From contig RBKR01000017.1 of NCBI GenBank assembly GCA_004835665.1, forward strand, positions 868,001 through 932,000: a stretch of DNA of 64,000 bases, written 5' to 3'. Positions 31,998 to 43,479 of the stretch are shown here, in pieces. The translations under genes were made by a program, and so were the position numbers. Numbering within the stretch: position 1 is the first letter of the stretch; every line of letters begins with the position of its first letter. This DNA is from Phoma sp. XZ068 (taxonomy: Eukaryota > Ascomycota > Dothideomycetes > Pleosporales > Didymellaceae). The notes beneath the pieces were generated by a model. That model worked only from the letters and a program-made list of their open reading frames with translations, searched no databases and had not been told where the DNA came from.

Positions 31998-32910
31998 TGT
32001 GCGAACGTAGTAGTTCTGATGAAATATAACTAAACTGCGATAATTTGGATGTGATATAGTGAAGGAGGAACAATGTAGCCGGAATATAGTTTCGATATTG
32101 GTAGGCTGGAGCGGCACAGTATACCCCCGCCACAACAGTGTAAGTGATGCCAAGAACACAGTTTAATATTTCAGGGGTGTGCTTGTGTATGTATTTGCAG
32201 TAACTAGATTAAAATGTAGATGCGCTGTAGAAGCTTGCTTCAAGGTGTTCGGCCAATAGTAACCCTTCGTACCCCACAATCTTTGGGCTACCTAAGTATA
32301 AAAGCGTAAACCGCAGGTGGCCATGTTTTCCACACGCCATGGTACGACGTTGAAAACAACTCCCCTGTCCTATTCTCCGGTTTCCGTAACACTGTTCTAA
32401 CGGACTACCCTGCTGTGGCCATAATGGCTATGCCTTGATGGCTGAAAAATGCCTTCGGCACTTGGGACAAATCAGCAGTCGGCGCAGTTGTTGACCGCCA
32501 AACACCGATTTGTTGTCCGCGTCCGAAGGCAGTTTCCAGCCTTGCAGGGGATCTCACGCTTTGGGCTGAAAAATGCACTAGCGGCATCGAAAACGTACAG
32601 CTGAATGACCCCGGGAAGTGTGTGAGGCGCGTGGTTGTGATACGGCTGAATCCAATCAGCTCGCCAAGCCTGCAGCCTAGGTAGCCTCAGGCACAACCTG
32701 GGGCGCAGCGTGCAGGTATTCGTTATATCGTCACGACTCTCTCGTCCGAAACCTGAGATGCCCTCGATCCAAGAGTCTTGTTGACGTGCTTTCTTTCTCA
32801 TGTGTAGGAAGCCGCCTCTCAAACATAGCTCCTTCCTGTGTTAGCCGAACATTCATATCTCAGCCTTGTCCGACTGTGACGAGGATGAGATCTTCTCCTC
32901 TCGGTTCCAA
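31998..32910. promoter_or_regulatory. divergent promoter region upstream of the NOV-HET gene
   Basis: Both flanking genes point outwards. A TATAAAAG sequence is at 32297-32304 on the forward strand, about 600 bp before ATG 32911, so its use is doubtful unless the leader is long or has an intron. The word ggctgaaaaatgc occurs twice about 120 bp apart (near 32441 and 32562). No gene is seen. Confidence 0.45.
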
Positions 32911-35900
32911 ATGACGACCACCGAGCAGCATGCGGCGCGTTGCTTGGTAGAGAAGATCAGTCGCGAACATACTCTGGATGGAGCGATTGTTGGGACAAGA
33001 TTCGAGTCGTTAGTGAGTAACTGCCTTGAGATGTAAGGTCGGCCAACTCTACATAGCCTTCCTTTCACTAATGTTGCCTGACAGTCTGTCGAGTCAATTA
33101 TATGGGACTTCAACGCACTTTCTGCTGGAACTCATACAGAATGCCGACGATAACACATATACCACGCCAACACCGACCTTGAGTTTTTCATACAAGCCCG
33201 GTTATCTTCGCATCGACTGCAATGAGGTTGGTTTCTCAGCAGCGAACGTGGAAGCCATATGTGCCATAAACCAAAGCACCAAGGGCGGGAAGACGACCGA
33301 TGGCGAATTTATTGGCGAAAAAGGCATCGGCTTCAAGTCCGTTTTCAAGGCGGCGGATGTAGTCTGGATATCATCTCGAGAATTCACCTTCAAGTTCGAC
33401 AAAAGAAAGGTCCTGGGTATGGTTACGCCTATGTGGGCTGAGTTTCCTGAGCCGACTCGGGCCGGATGGACTTCCATTTACCTCCAGCTTTCGAAAACGT
33501 ACGAGGAAGACGCACTTCGTAATGAGCTTGTCACTTTCGACTCGAACCTTCTCATATTTCTTAGACGCGTCAAGGAGTTGAATATTCAGGTTGCCGATGC
33601 ACACAAGATATTGTGTGAACAGAAAATCTGGAAAGTGGAAAGACAGTACGAACAGCACAGCGTCACTGTCTTGCACGCTGGTCAGGGTACTTTTCCGTAC
33701 CTTATTCGAAGCCACACTATCGACGATCTTCCCAAGGAAAAGAAACGACCGAACTGGAGCCGAACCAAGATCCTGCTTGGCTTCCCGGTAGCGAAGGGCT
33801 CTGAAGAACCTCGAATTGTTCCTCACAATGTCTATGCTTTCCTTCCAATCCGGAGCTATGGCCTGAAGGTATGAAGGAGCTCCCTCGATGTGCATCTCTG
33901 CCTCAGCTGATTACCGCCTAGTTCCTTCTGCAGGGAGATTTCCTTCTTACTGCTAGCCGTGAGGATATCGAAAGCACCCTACCGTGGAATCGCAGACTCC
34001 GCGATGCTGTGGTCGAAGCGTTCCTTCTCTGTGTTCACCAATTCAACGAAGGAGATATGAGATACATCTGGCCCTGGTACCTCCCAAACACCCCTGCAAC
34101 GGTCGTCTCCTTCTTTGATCTAGCAGTGGAATCGATCTTAGAGACTCTCAGGACACTCCCCGTGTTGGAGAGTTGGGCAGGAACAATGACAAAGGCCTGC
34201 TCTCTGAAATACGTGCCATTGGATCTATGCTCGACAGAAGAAGCAAAACCGTTCACTTTGAGCGCACACACCGCAGACAAGTATCTATCATCGAAATACC
34301 CCTTGTGGATTGCTGAAGGTGCGATGTCAATTGGGATGTCACAACTTTCTCAACACGACTTCCTAAAAGATCTCCAGTCAATGATCACGCATGATCCGCC
34401 AATTTTCCATACGAAGTCAGCTCCATGGCATTCACAGCTCGCGGAAGCCCTTATCAAACTTACAACTGATTCTGAACTCCTTTCTATGATGCAGAAGATG
34501 TGCATCATTCCACTGCAGGATGGCACTTGGACTTCCGCAACTGGGCATGCGATATTCTTCTCTAAGGGGGGATCATCGTTGGAACTTCCTAGCGGCATCG
34601 ATGTACTCATAATCGACTCATCTGCAGAGTCCGATGCCAGCAGACACAAGCTCTTTGTCGCTTTGGGCGTAAAGGCATGGGAGACCCCTGAGATCTGCCA
34701 ACTGATTCTGGAACTGCATCAGTCGAAGAACTTTGACCCTTTGACGCTGACAACAGACCAACTTATCTCTCATATAGCATTCCTTTACGAAGCCTCATGG
34801 CAACCACGCAAAGATACGGATCTGTGGTTTGCTACCGCCCAAGATAAACGGTGCGTTGGACGCAAACTCTACGTTGCTGGAAGCATGGAAACAGACTCAC
34901 CAGCTTCCCGGATTTTCACTCAGCTCCAGAAGCAATTCCCAGTCATACACGATAGCTACCTCAAAGCGTATCCTTCAGATGCTGACTGGATCCACTGGCT
35001 TGTCGATAATCTTGGTCTTTCCATGGTACCCCGCCTGATTACGCCGCTAATAGAACCAAAACTGCGACCTGTGCTCATTGTGCCCAGCCAAAGCCCTGTC
35101 TCTCCCAGTTACTCTCCCTCGCGTCCCATATACTCTCCTCAGAGCCCCATTTATACTCCACACGCTCCCACGCAACCGGACCCTCAGCAGAGTGTGTCTC
35201 CTGGCCATTACGGCTTGGAAGATTTGTTTGGGGAAAGGGGTACTTCTTTCAATGGCGAGGAGATGATTACTTACCCGGATAAGGGCGCAGAGTCATCGGC
35301 ATCGATCCACGATTATATCCACGAGCTTATCCCCAAACTCCCAAAGTCTCCAGACCACGGACCACTGAAATCACAGCCCAACAAGTTTGGCTCCTATAGC
35401 CCAGAGTCTCCGAACTATGGAGCACTAACATCACAACTTAACGATTCTGGCCCCTATAGCCCAAAGACTCCTGATTTCTCCCGCTATAGTCCAAAGTCTC
35501 CTGACTTTGGGGCCCTGCCTTCGTTTGAGCTACCGAAACCAGGAACTAAAGCAGACTCTCTGGCCGATGCTCCGAGTATTTCAGATGAAATTATAAACGC
35601 GACAAACACGTATCAGGCTGGAGATGAACACAGAAAGAATGCCGAGCAATCTGACGTAGGTAACGCGGCAGTATACGTGGATCCTAGTCTCGTCGCAGCT
35701 GCATACCCCAGGGTATATATGTCTGGCAAAGTCGACGGGTACCCTGCGGACAGTGGCTATGGGTACCCTCAGGACAGTGGTTACGGGTACATAGACAAAG
35801 GTTCGCCTGTGAGCCCTCCTGACAGTCCCGCTTCCTCTGTTCCAGATGCGAATCCTCAGGAAAAGATCTCATATCCAGCGGAAGGTCATGCGTTGCAGCA

Positions 35901-38900
35901 TTATCAAAGGCAGCTGAAGTCGCTAGAGCAAGAGAATAAGGAACGACTACTTCTGGCAAGACAGCAGAATCCAGACTCTCAATCTACGCCGTACAAAACA
36001 GAAGTGCCTCCACCACTACCACCACCGCGGCATTTAGAGTTTTCAGCACCGCCACAACCTCGGTCTTACAAGTTTGAGCTAGAACAGGTTTCAGGCAAAC
36101 AAGTGCCCTTGCCGGCAAGTGAAAGTGCTAAGACTATATTCACCATGTCTGAGGAATTTGTGCTCATGTTCCAGAAGTGCGATTCATCTGATGTGCTGCA
36201 AGTCCTGAAAGACAACTGGGCTCACTATTCCCAGTGGATTGACGGAGCACATATGGAATGGCAAGATCCCAGTTTTGTTGCTTCCAGTACTGGTTTGAAG
36301 AGTCAAATAGGGGCTTGTGTGGTGCAAAGCGCGAAAGGCAAATTACCGCTGCAAGAGTGTGTTGTGCCAAGACTCGACGGTCAACTTGATGAGAGACGCT
36401 CAGTACCGACTGTAAGCCTCAGGGGTGCACAGCACCTCAACTGGGACTTCTTAAATTTTTTTGGGGTCATGACGAAAGCGGATGCTCGCTACTACCTACG
36501 CTGCTTGCTTTCCATGTCAGAGGAAGAGTGTCCGGACATTGACGATGTTGATTACATCTATGAGAAGATACAATCTTTCTATAAAGGAAACGAAGAGCTC
36601 GTTAGGTATGTAAATTATCTTATTCGATGTTCCTCACATACTGAAAATGTATAGGGCAGCATTCTACGAGAGAGATGTCGTCTTAACCTATGCAGAATCC
36701 TCAAACAGTCTAAACCAGCCTTCTTGGACGAATATGAAAGACTGTTTGGCGAGAAACATTACCATCGAATCTCAATTTCCCGGCAGTTCATATCTTTTCA
36801 GGTGCCTGAGTTCCCCAACGGGCAACCCCATCGCGTCTATCGTTGCAACAGCCACCTTGGTAAACAGCTCGAGTAAACTGGAGGATATCTCCAGGCTGTT
36901 TGGTGCGCTCAGTCAGGAGCTCAAAGATGTGAATGCATCACAAGCTGCTGACTTGCTCAGGCCTCTTCACCAGCTATCAATATTTCCTATCACTGATGGT
37001 CTAGAAGATTGCGGCCATGATAGATTGGTAAGCTTATATGATAGGTCATGGTTTATCGCCGACCGACCTCACCTCCGCAAGAGTTTCCTTGGCCAAGTGC
37101 CGCTTCTAGCTCTTTCATTCCACGATCTAGCTGTCACAAAGGATATATTTCGGGTGCTGAGATTGGACGATCGCCTCATATCGAAGTTTGTAACACAGCA
37201 GACGCGCCCAAAAGGGCGAGTGGCAATACATTGGGATTGGTCAGCTTCCCTGAGGGCGAAGAGCCCTTTTATCAAGGCGTATGTGTTCCCCTGTAACTAT
37301 GACCTTTTGACCATCACGTTCCACATCAATGGACGATTGGACCGACGTAGTCGCATCTCATGGCCACGATCACCACCTCTGTTCCAAAGGCTATGTCGGC
37401 TAATATCATATTTAATAGTCTAATCCCGCACTCCCACGACAAAAAGATGGTACTGAAACGCCAAATTGACCAGCTGCGCGTAAGTGTGGTGCCACACCTA
37501 TCCCAAGTCTTCGAGCTACGCAAAGACAGGACCAATGTCCAGGGAAAACCTCTCAAAGGACAGGTATCTCTGGATAGCAAAGGATCTCTGCTCAATCTTA
37601 TCATGACAGAGGAATGTGCGGCGGCCGCATTACCACCGTATGAGCTCGTCACTCTTCTGGCAGATGAGTGCCAAATTCAAGATCCAAATGATCGCTCCTT
37701 GCTATATACAGCCTTGATCAGTTCCAATATGGAGAGCATATACTCTACCTTTAGCCAGCAAGGCATTCATGTCGATGGACTGGTTTTCAGTAAAGGTTAG
37801 AAGTCCTGTTCGCCTTGCAAATGTTTCCCAGCCTAACAATGAACGCAGGCAAATCGAATAGTCAATACCGCGCCCGACGGGGAGACTTGATGCGAATTCC
37901 TTCACCTTTTTCAGGCTCGACTTTCGGCAAGCGAGAATTTGACTCGGGGAGTGCAGACGCACTGGTAATGAATCACCTCCGAAGTGGACTCACAGATCTT
38001 GTTTCTCGTGAAGATCGCCGCCTGCCTATGGCGGGTTTAGTGCCAGCAAACAAATCGATCATTGACAGCCTTCAACCTGTTCCCGATCGAATGAGGGGCT
38101 GGATGCATGTTCAACATCTAGGGGAGCACATGGTACGTTGCTTTCCTCACACGTTGGTTCCACCGGTCTAAGATGTCGCAGGTTTCGAAAGTCTTACAAG
38201 CATACTTGGGAGGCTGCTACGTTCCAGAACGAGATTGGACCAGCAATCTGCGTAATAGATCTGGTTTTCAACCGTTTCGAGGCCCGGTCTCGTGTGCTGC
38301 CTTCACCCTCAGCGACTCGAAAACTGCGGATCAAATGACTGCATTTGTGACCGAGTTTGGAAGATCTCAGGTCCACAGATGGAGTGAAGTCTTACAAGCC
38401 AACTCGCCAATCTACCATATAGATGTGGTAGTCAACACAGGAACCATAGGCCAGCCCTTCGTTATCGGGTCATCGCAGGTTGAACGGGTAAGGTTAAACT
38501 TCTGGCTAAATTTTGTATATTTGCTAAGGTATTATACCTAGATGCGACGATTCACCATAAAAGAACAGGACAAGGGACTAAAGACCAACGTTGCTGTCTT
38601 GTTCAAGCTAAGCGACGTATATTCCCCAGACTCGCTAAACGTTGACCTCATCGTCGATCCTTGGCAGCTTGTCCACTCCCACGACCTAATACTTGAGGAA
38701 GACTGGCTCCTTACGGGCAGACTGCTACAAAAAAACTCAGATCCTACAAGAAAAAAAAGGAGGCTACATACGCCTGAGGCACGATGGGCTACGCCAACAG
38801 TTTTGGCATCGCATCCGAGCCACTCTATTTCTTTGCAAGAGAAGGAAGCATACACCTACCGCACTTTACGACCTGGAGATATTCGCTTGGTACATCTCGT

Positions 38901-40755
38901 ACCTGGAGAAACGACAGATCCATTACAATGTATCATCATACATGTTCCGTCAAAATCAGCGCCATCATACCGGGCTGTCTCGTACGTGTGGGGTACCTGC
39001 CTTCGAACCCACGAGTTGATGACTCCAGATGGTGTACTTCCAATCACTCTATCTTTGGACAAAGCCTTGCGGGGCATGCGGACTGGAAAACAGCCAATAA
39101 CCTTGTGGGTTGACGCCATATGCATCGACCAAGGAAATCACAAAGAGAAGGAGAAGCAGGTCCGTCTATTGTCAAGGATCTTTCAGAACGCAACATGTAC
39201 ATATGCCTTCATCGATGGTGGAGAAGGCAGCAATGCCGCTCTAGAAATGTTGATGCAGGTACGGCTTAAATCTGCCTGCAAGGAGCGTTCAGAACACCGG
39301 CAATCCACAAGGATCAACAACTACCATATAAATCGAACGAACAGAAAACACGAAAAAGAATCAGCGGACACGGCAATTAGCGATGACACAGATTCGCCAA
39401 ACGCGAGTGTCGAAGAAGATTGGCCTGATGATGTTCCGAGGGTACCAAAATCTTGGGGTGACAGGTGTATACCGCCTTTGGATGATGGTATTTGGACTGC
39501 TGTCGAAGCGCTCTTTACTCTTCCGTGGTTCCGCAGGGTATGGATCATTCAAGAGGTGGTGGCTGCCCATAACGTGGAGATAGTATGTGGTAAGTGGACC
39601 ATCGATTGGACCTCCCTTCATCAAGCCATGGATATTGTCGACCGTCAAATCCAGCTAGACGACGGTGATACTACACGACTCAGGTCGAGCTGGCAGCCAT
39701 TTCTATCATTAGCAGCGCAGCGTGAATGGGAAGCTCGTAATCACCGTTGGGCACTCATCATGCTGCTTGAGCACTTTCGGAGTGCGGAATCGACTCTCGC
39801 TCGTGATCGTCTGTTTGCCATGCTAGGACTGGCATCTGACGGTGATGAGGTGGAGTTCGAGCCAGACTATGAAAGTCCTCTTAAGAATATCCTATTGAGA
39901 TATGCTCATGTTTTCGTGCGTCAAGACAGGGGCATGCAGCTACTTTACTGCGCGGGTTTAAACGACCAATCCCATCGATTCCCTTCATGGATTCCGGACT
40001 GGACGACGAGCAGACCAACCGGTCTTAATGATCCCTCCGAAAGTGGTACAAGATTCACAGCCTCTGGACCTCAGCAACCAATGATCACTCACGAAATTAA
40101 CTCGGACGAATTGCTCGTTGAAGGTTACCGTGTAGATTTCGTTGAGAGCATAAGCGCAACGTCCAACGAGGAGGGAAATCTTGCTGAATACCTCAAAGAA
40201 GTCGACACCATGATAGACTCTGCAGTCTTGACACGAGTTCGGGACCCGCCCGAAGAACTGAAATGGAAAGTACCGATTGCAGGGGCATTGTATCCAAAGG
40301 AAGCAGCATCTGGCGACATAGACTTGCGATCATCCTATCAAGCATTACGAGGATACCACAAAATACTGGAAGAGGAGAACTCAATCAACAAACGAAAGGA
40401 AAAGCCAGTGGAGGACACCAATCCTGCCATGGTGCATGGAATAGCTATAGGGAAGATGAGCGCCAATTCTTACCGCAATCAGGGAGCGAATTATCTCACT
40501 GCGCTCAAAGACACTCTCCATGGCTGGAAATTTGTCGTCACGAAACAAGGATATGTTGGCACTGTACCAAATCTGACGGAAGTTGGTGACACTGTTGCCA
40601 TCTTAAAGGGTGGGTGCGTGCCTTTCATCTTGCAAAACAGTGTGACAAGACCTGGTGCGTTCCGCCTTGTTGGCGAGTGCTATGTTCATGGTATGATGAA
40701 CGGTGAAGCCTTGTCATTGCCAGAAGTGGTTGAGCGCACATTCCGATTACACTAG
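32911..40755 (+). CDS. NO VEIN-like HSP90-type ATPase fused to a HET domain
   Basis: Eight exons (32911-33008, 33085-33868, 33922-36605, 36655-37278, 37419-37795, 37849-38132, 38182-38487, 38542-40755) join in phase to 2456 residues. The N-terminus carries a GHKL/HSP90-like ATPase of the sacsin/NO VEIN kind: LYGTSTHFLLELIQNADDN (N-box), then DCNEVGFS and GEFIGEKGIGFKSVF. A long middle region includes YSPxxPx heptads (residues about 690-712) and related Ser/Pro repeats (about 780-825). Residues about 1600-1765 match the NOV_C (DUF3883) layout: LGGCYVPERDWTSNLR, YHIDVVVNTG, PFVIGSSQVER, VAVLFKLSDV, LIVDPWQL. From about 1824 a HET domain runs to the end: YRTLRPGDIRLVHLVPG, APSYRAVSYVWG, LWVDAICIDQGNHKEKEKQV, and the C-terminal RLVGECYVHGMMNGEAL. 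HET domains trigger cell death after fusion with a non-self strain; NOV-type ATPases are poorly understood. The fusion is an inference from phase and domain order and needs transcript proof. Intron 37279-37418 (140 nt) is the least certain. Confidence 0.82.
35110..35172 (+). repeat. three tandem RNA-polymerase-II-CTD-like heptads
   Basis: Within the NOV-HET gene, three consecutive 21-nt units encode YSPSRPI, YSPQSPI and YTPHAPT, matching the Y-S-P-x-x-P-x pattern of the Pol II C-terminal domain. Further units, YSPESPN (35395), YSPKTPD (35455) and YSPKSPD (35485), follow in a looser array up to about 35510. Confidence 0.8.
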
Positions 40756-41353
40756 GCCGCAGTAGCCATGGTCGTTAATGATCAAGTCAGCAAGTCCAGT
40801 TAGCTGTACCTGACTGTGGTCTTTAGAGTCGCTTCCACGTAACGGGACGGAGATCGGGAAGGTGCAACACACCCAGAACACTTTTAGAGACCAAACATCC
40901 TACGCTAGCATTGCATGTAATAAGTTGCGAATTGGTGTCCATCATGATGGGCGGTCAGAGAGCAGCAAATAGAACTTGTTGTTTTGCAACATGCTTCCTT
41001 TCGTTGAGAGATGAGTCACCAAAGATCAGGTCTAAGGGAAATAACAGTTTATTACTTATTCAGATAATTAAAGAGTCGTAGCCATTAGACATTCAAACAG
41101 TTATCGGGGAAAATTATACGAGAGTCTAAATATTAACTTGTCCTTATAGTAAGGTAGGATCTATGGTTCACCTACCTTGAGGTAACCATGGTTCTATCCT
41201 TTCGATACCTAGCTTTTACCCATGGTTTAAATTTTTGCAAATCCTATAAATAGTGCATGCGCCTACACACCTCATGCATCCCAAGATTCCCTGCTTTTCT
41301 CTACATTTTCAAATTCACGCACAGTCCACTCCCTAGGTATTATATCATCAGCC
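40756..41353. other. A+T-rich intergenic region with the GGCT-like promoter
   Basis: This interval of 598 bp holds no gene-like frame. Its 3' end is the promoter of the next gene, with the TATA-like box listed separately. Confidence 0.5.
41245..41252 (+). promoter_or_regulatory. TATA-like box
   Basis: The sequence tataaata lies 102 bp before the ATG of the GGCT-like gene, a suitable distance for a fungal core promoter with a short leader. Pyrimidine-rich sequence (ccctgcttttctctac) lies between it and the ATG. Confidence 0.45.
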
Positions 41354-42172
41354 ATGGATTATCTCGAGCTGGACGACTCCGCCATGCGAGCTTTTGAGGA
41401 GCTAGGTGGAGACTCTGACTCACAAAACATCGCATCAAAACCATCCACCTCTAATTCTACAATTTCACGCACACGTCCCCGTCGCCGAGTAGAGGCTACA
41501 TATCTCATCCGTCTCGAAAACCCCTTTCCCACACCTCGGGATATAGCGAACGCTCTTGGCCTCTCTCGTGTACTACAGCTTGAAGTTGGCACCACTGAAG
41601 ACGGTGAAGCAACCTTCTGCCGGCTTTCCCAATCAAGCATCAGCGCCCTCGATTCTTTGGTTACGAGGCACTATCCAAATCAAACGTTCTCCAAAGTCCG
41701 AATTTGTCTTGCACACGAAGACCTTGAGGCCCCTCCGTTTTTGGGTCGCGATGTAACCCTTCCCCATTACCGTCCTCATTTGCAAGTCAGTCCCAACAAA
41801 CGGGTATCCGAATATCCTGTCCACTACTTCTTCTATGGCACACTAGCAAATCAGGCGCGGCTCGGACGACTTTTCGGTCTCCCTGCCTCTGAGCTCTCAC
41901 AATTGCAACCCGCCACCTTGTTGGACGGGCGCATTAAAAATTGGGCGGGGAAGTATCAAGCATTGGTCGATGACCCTGGGACCATGGTGAATGGTTTCGC
42001 ATATGCTATCATATCGGCCGACCAGGCGCATGCACTAAGGGTATATGAAGGCGATAACTACGAGGTTGTTGCTGCAAGAATGATTGTGGTCGGAAGGGAA
42101 ATAACGGGGAGAACTTTTCGGTTTGCGGGATCGAACGATGAATTACAATCAAATGGTCACACTTCGCATTAA
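41354..42172 (+). CDS. gamma-glutamylcyclotransferase/AIG2-like protein
   Basis: Single exon, 272 residues from ATG 41354. The C-terminal half has the AIG2/GGCT fold (PF06094): VHYFFYGTLANQARLGRLFG, where YGTL (about 161-164) forms the substrate-binding loop, then a hydrophobic strand region (MVNGFAYAIISADQAHALRV). The acidic residue expected to do catalysis lies in or near VYEGDNYEVV (about residues 230-240). Family members release 5-oxoproline from gamma-glutamyl peptides or amines, as in glutathione breakdown; many fungal copies have unknown substrates. Residues 1-150 are an N-terminal extension, first acidic and Ser-rich, then an ordered part (YLIRLENPFPTPRDIANALG) of unknown role. The gene sits between the HET fusion gene and the Cys-rich membrane protein gene, all forward. 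Confidence 0.85.
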   Translation: MDYLELDDSAMRAFEELGGDSDSQNIASKPSTSNSTISRTRPRRRVEATYLIRLENPFPTPRDIANALGLSRVLQLEVGTTEDGEATFCRLSQSSISALDSLVTRHYPNQTFSKVRICLAHEDLEAPPFLGRDVTLPHYRPHLQVSPNKRVSEYPVHYFFYGTLANQARLGRLFGLPASELSQLQPATLLDGRIKNWAGKYQALVDDPGTMVNGFAYAIISADQAHALRVYEGDNYEVVAARMIVVGREITGRTFRFAGSNDELQSNGHTSH

Positions 42173-42814
42173 ACAAGTACTCCAAGTATGCGACTTCGCC
42201 CGCGGGGAAGGGGCGGAGGGTTTGGGGCTTGGGGGGAAGGGATTATGGGTGCGAGGCAGTTGAGCAGCTTTGCTGGAAGTGTACAACAGCAGAAATGGGG
42301 TGGTAATGTGTAGGGCTTAAGCGCGCGCCGGTGCCATTGTGACATTTTGTTCTTATATTCTATACCAAAACATCGACTGGTGGCTTTGGACAGGTTGCTT
42401 GAGGTAACTGTGGATCGAAGATATACGATATCTTCCTTGTAATTGCCATTACACAACATTACAGCCCATCATTTTTCGGCTTAATTTACTACTAGAATTT
42501 TGGTTAATTTTGCACTATTCACATGCTTGTGCACATACAAGAATGCAGTCAGTTCATGATCGCAACCTCGTGCTACACCAGTACTCGCTGCCGTTCAACC
42601 TGTACTTCTCGAGATGCATGGTGGCAGCCGAGATGAGTCTCAGCCTTGTACAAGCTTACAGTTGTACAGCACTCCACTTTCAAGGTTGTTGCGCCACCCG
42701 GGTCCCAGGCTTCCCCTGTCACTTGATCTCTCGCCACTTGCGATCGTCCACGAAAGTGCTTCCTGCAGAGTACACCTTGTCTCAACAACTGCGGGGCAGA
42801 CCTTCAATCTTATT
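42173..42814. other. intergenic region
   Basis: This 642-bp stretch contains short open frames on both strands that do not look like protein. Its right end is the leader of the next gene. No repeat or RNA gene is seen. Confidence 0.5.
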
Positions 42815-43479
42815 ATGAGCATCCAACGTCTTCTGTTCTATTTTCTAGTCCAGTTGGCTTCTAGTGCAAATACTTGCTACCACCCCAATGGCAACTCAAG
42901 CAATGACAAGCCATGCAATACCAATGCCCATTTCACGTCATGTTGTGGCGCCGTCTCATACTACCTGTCCAACGGTCTCCGCCAACCAAAAATTTCGTCG
43001 GTAACGCATAAGACCTGGAAGTCCTCGCTATGCCCGCAGCGATGTCTGCTAAATCAAGATATGGCGCGGTACAAAGACGCATATGATTTCAGAGCAGGCG
43101 GCGTATTCATCTGGCAATGCACCGACCAGGGCTTTGCAGCGGAAGCCCAGTACTGCTGTAAGAGCAAAGGAGAGAAAAAAATATGTTGCCAACTGTCGAA
43201 CGTACTCTTCGTAGACCAGGGAGCGGTCAAGGGCCGCAAACGACAGACACACCTCCACTCACGGCAACAACTTCGACCACCCCGAAGAGCTTGTCGCTAA
43301 CCTCCTCAGCTATGGTTGCGTCAACGCCAATGTCTGCTTCTGCTTCAGCAACTGGACGACCACGTGAGACGAACATATCACTGACCATTGGACTTGGAGC
43401 AGATGTAGGGGTAGGGGCAGGACTTATTCTCGCTGCTACAGTCGTGGTTTTTGGTCTAAAGACACAAGTGGAAAATTAA
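42815..43479 (+). CDS. secreted Cys-rich single-pass membrane protein
   Basis: From ATG 42815 the protein begins with a signal peptide (MSIQRLLFYFLVQLASSAN). A Cys-rich extracellular module follows: TCYHPNGNSSNDKPC, HFTSCCG, SLCPQRC, FIWQCTD, AQYCCKS and KICCQLS. This C...C...CC spacing occurs in many fungal surface proteins of unknown role. The downstream Ser/Thr-rich stalk (SLSLTSSAMVASTPMSASAS) and transmembrane helix (LGADVGVGAGLILAATVVVF) are in another frame. An intron ending at 43287 restores the frame with a donor at 43202, 43211 or 43226 (all phase 0; 86, 77 or 62 nt), giving about 192-200 residues. A frameshift is the alternative. The cytoplasmic tail is very short (GLKTQVEN), so signalling through it is unlikely. 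It could be a cell-wall or surface sensor protein; that is a guess. Confidence 0.65.

Noticed and set aside
32430..32580. Direct repeat ggctgaaaaatgc as a mobile-element trace
   Set aside because: Only 13 bp are shared, with no flanking similarity or terminal structure; chance is sufficient.
38542..40755. Separate HET gene starting at ATG 38542
   Set aside because: The first 105 codons encode the end of the NOV_C-like domain, the ATG coincides with a splice acceptor in the right phase, and no promoter space exists. I keep the split as an alternative only.
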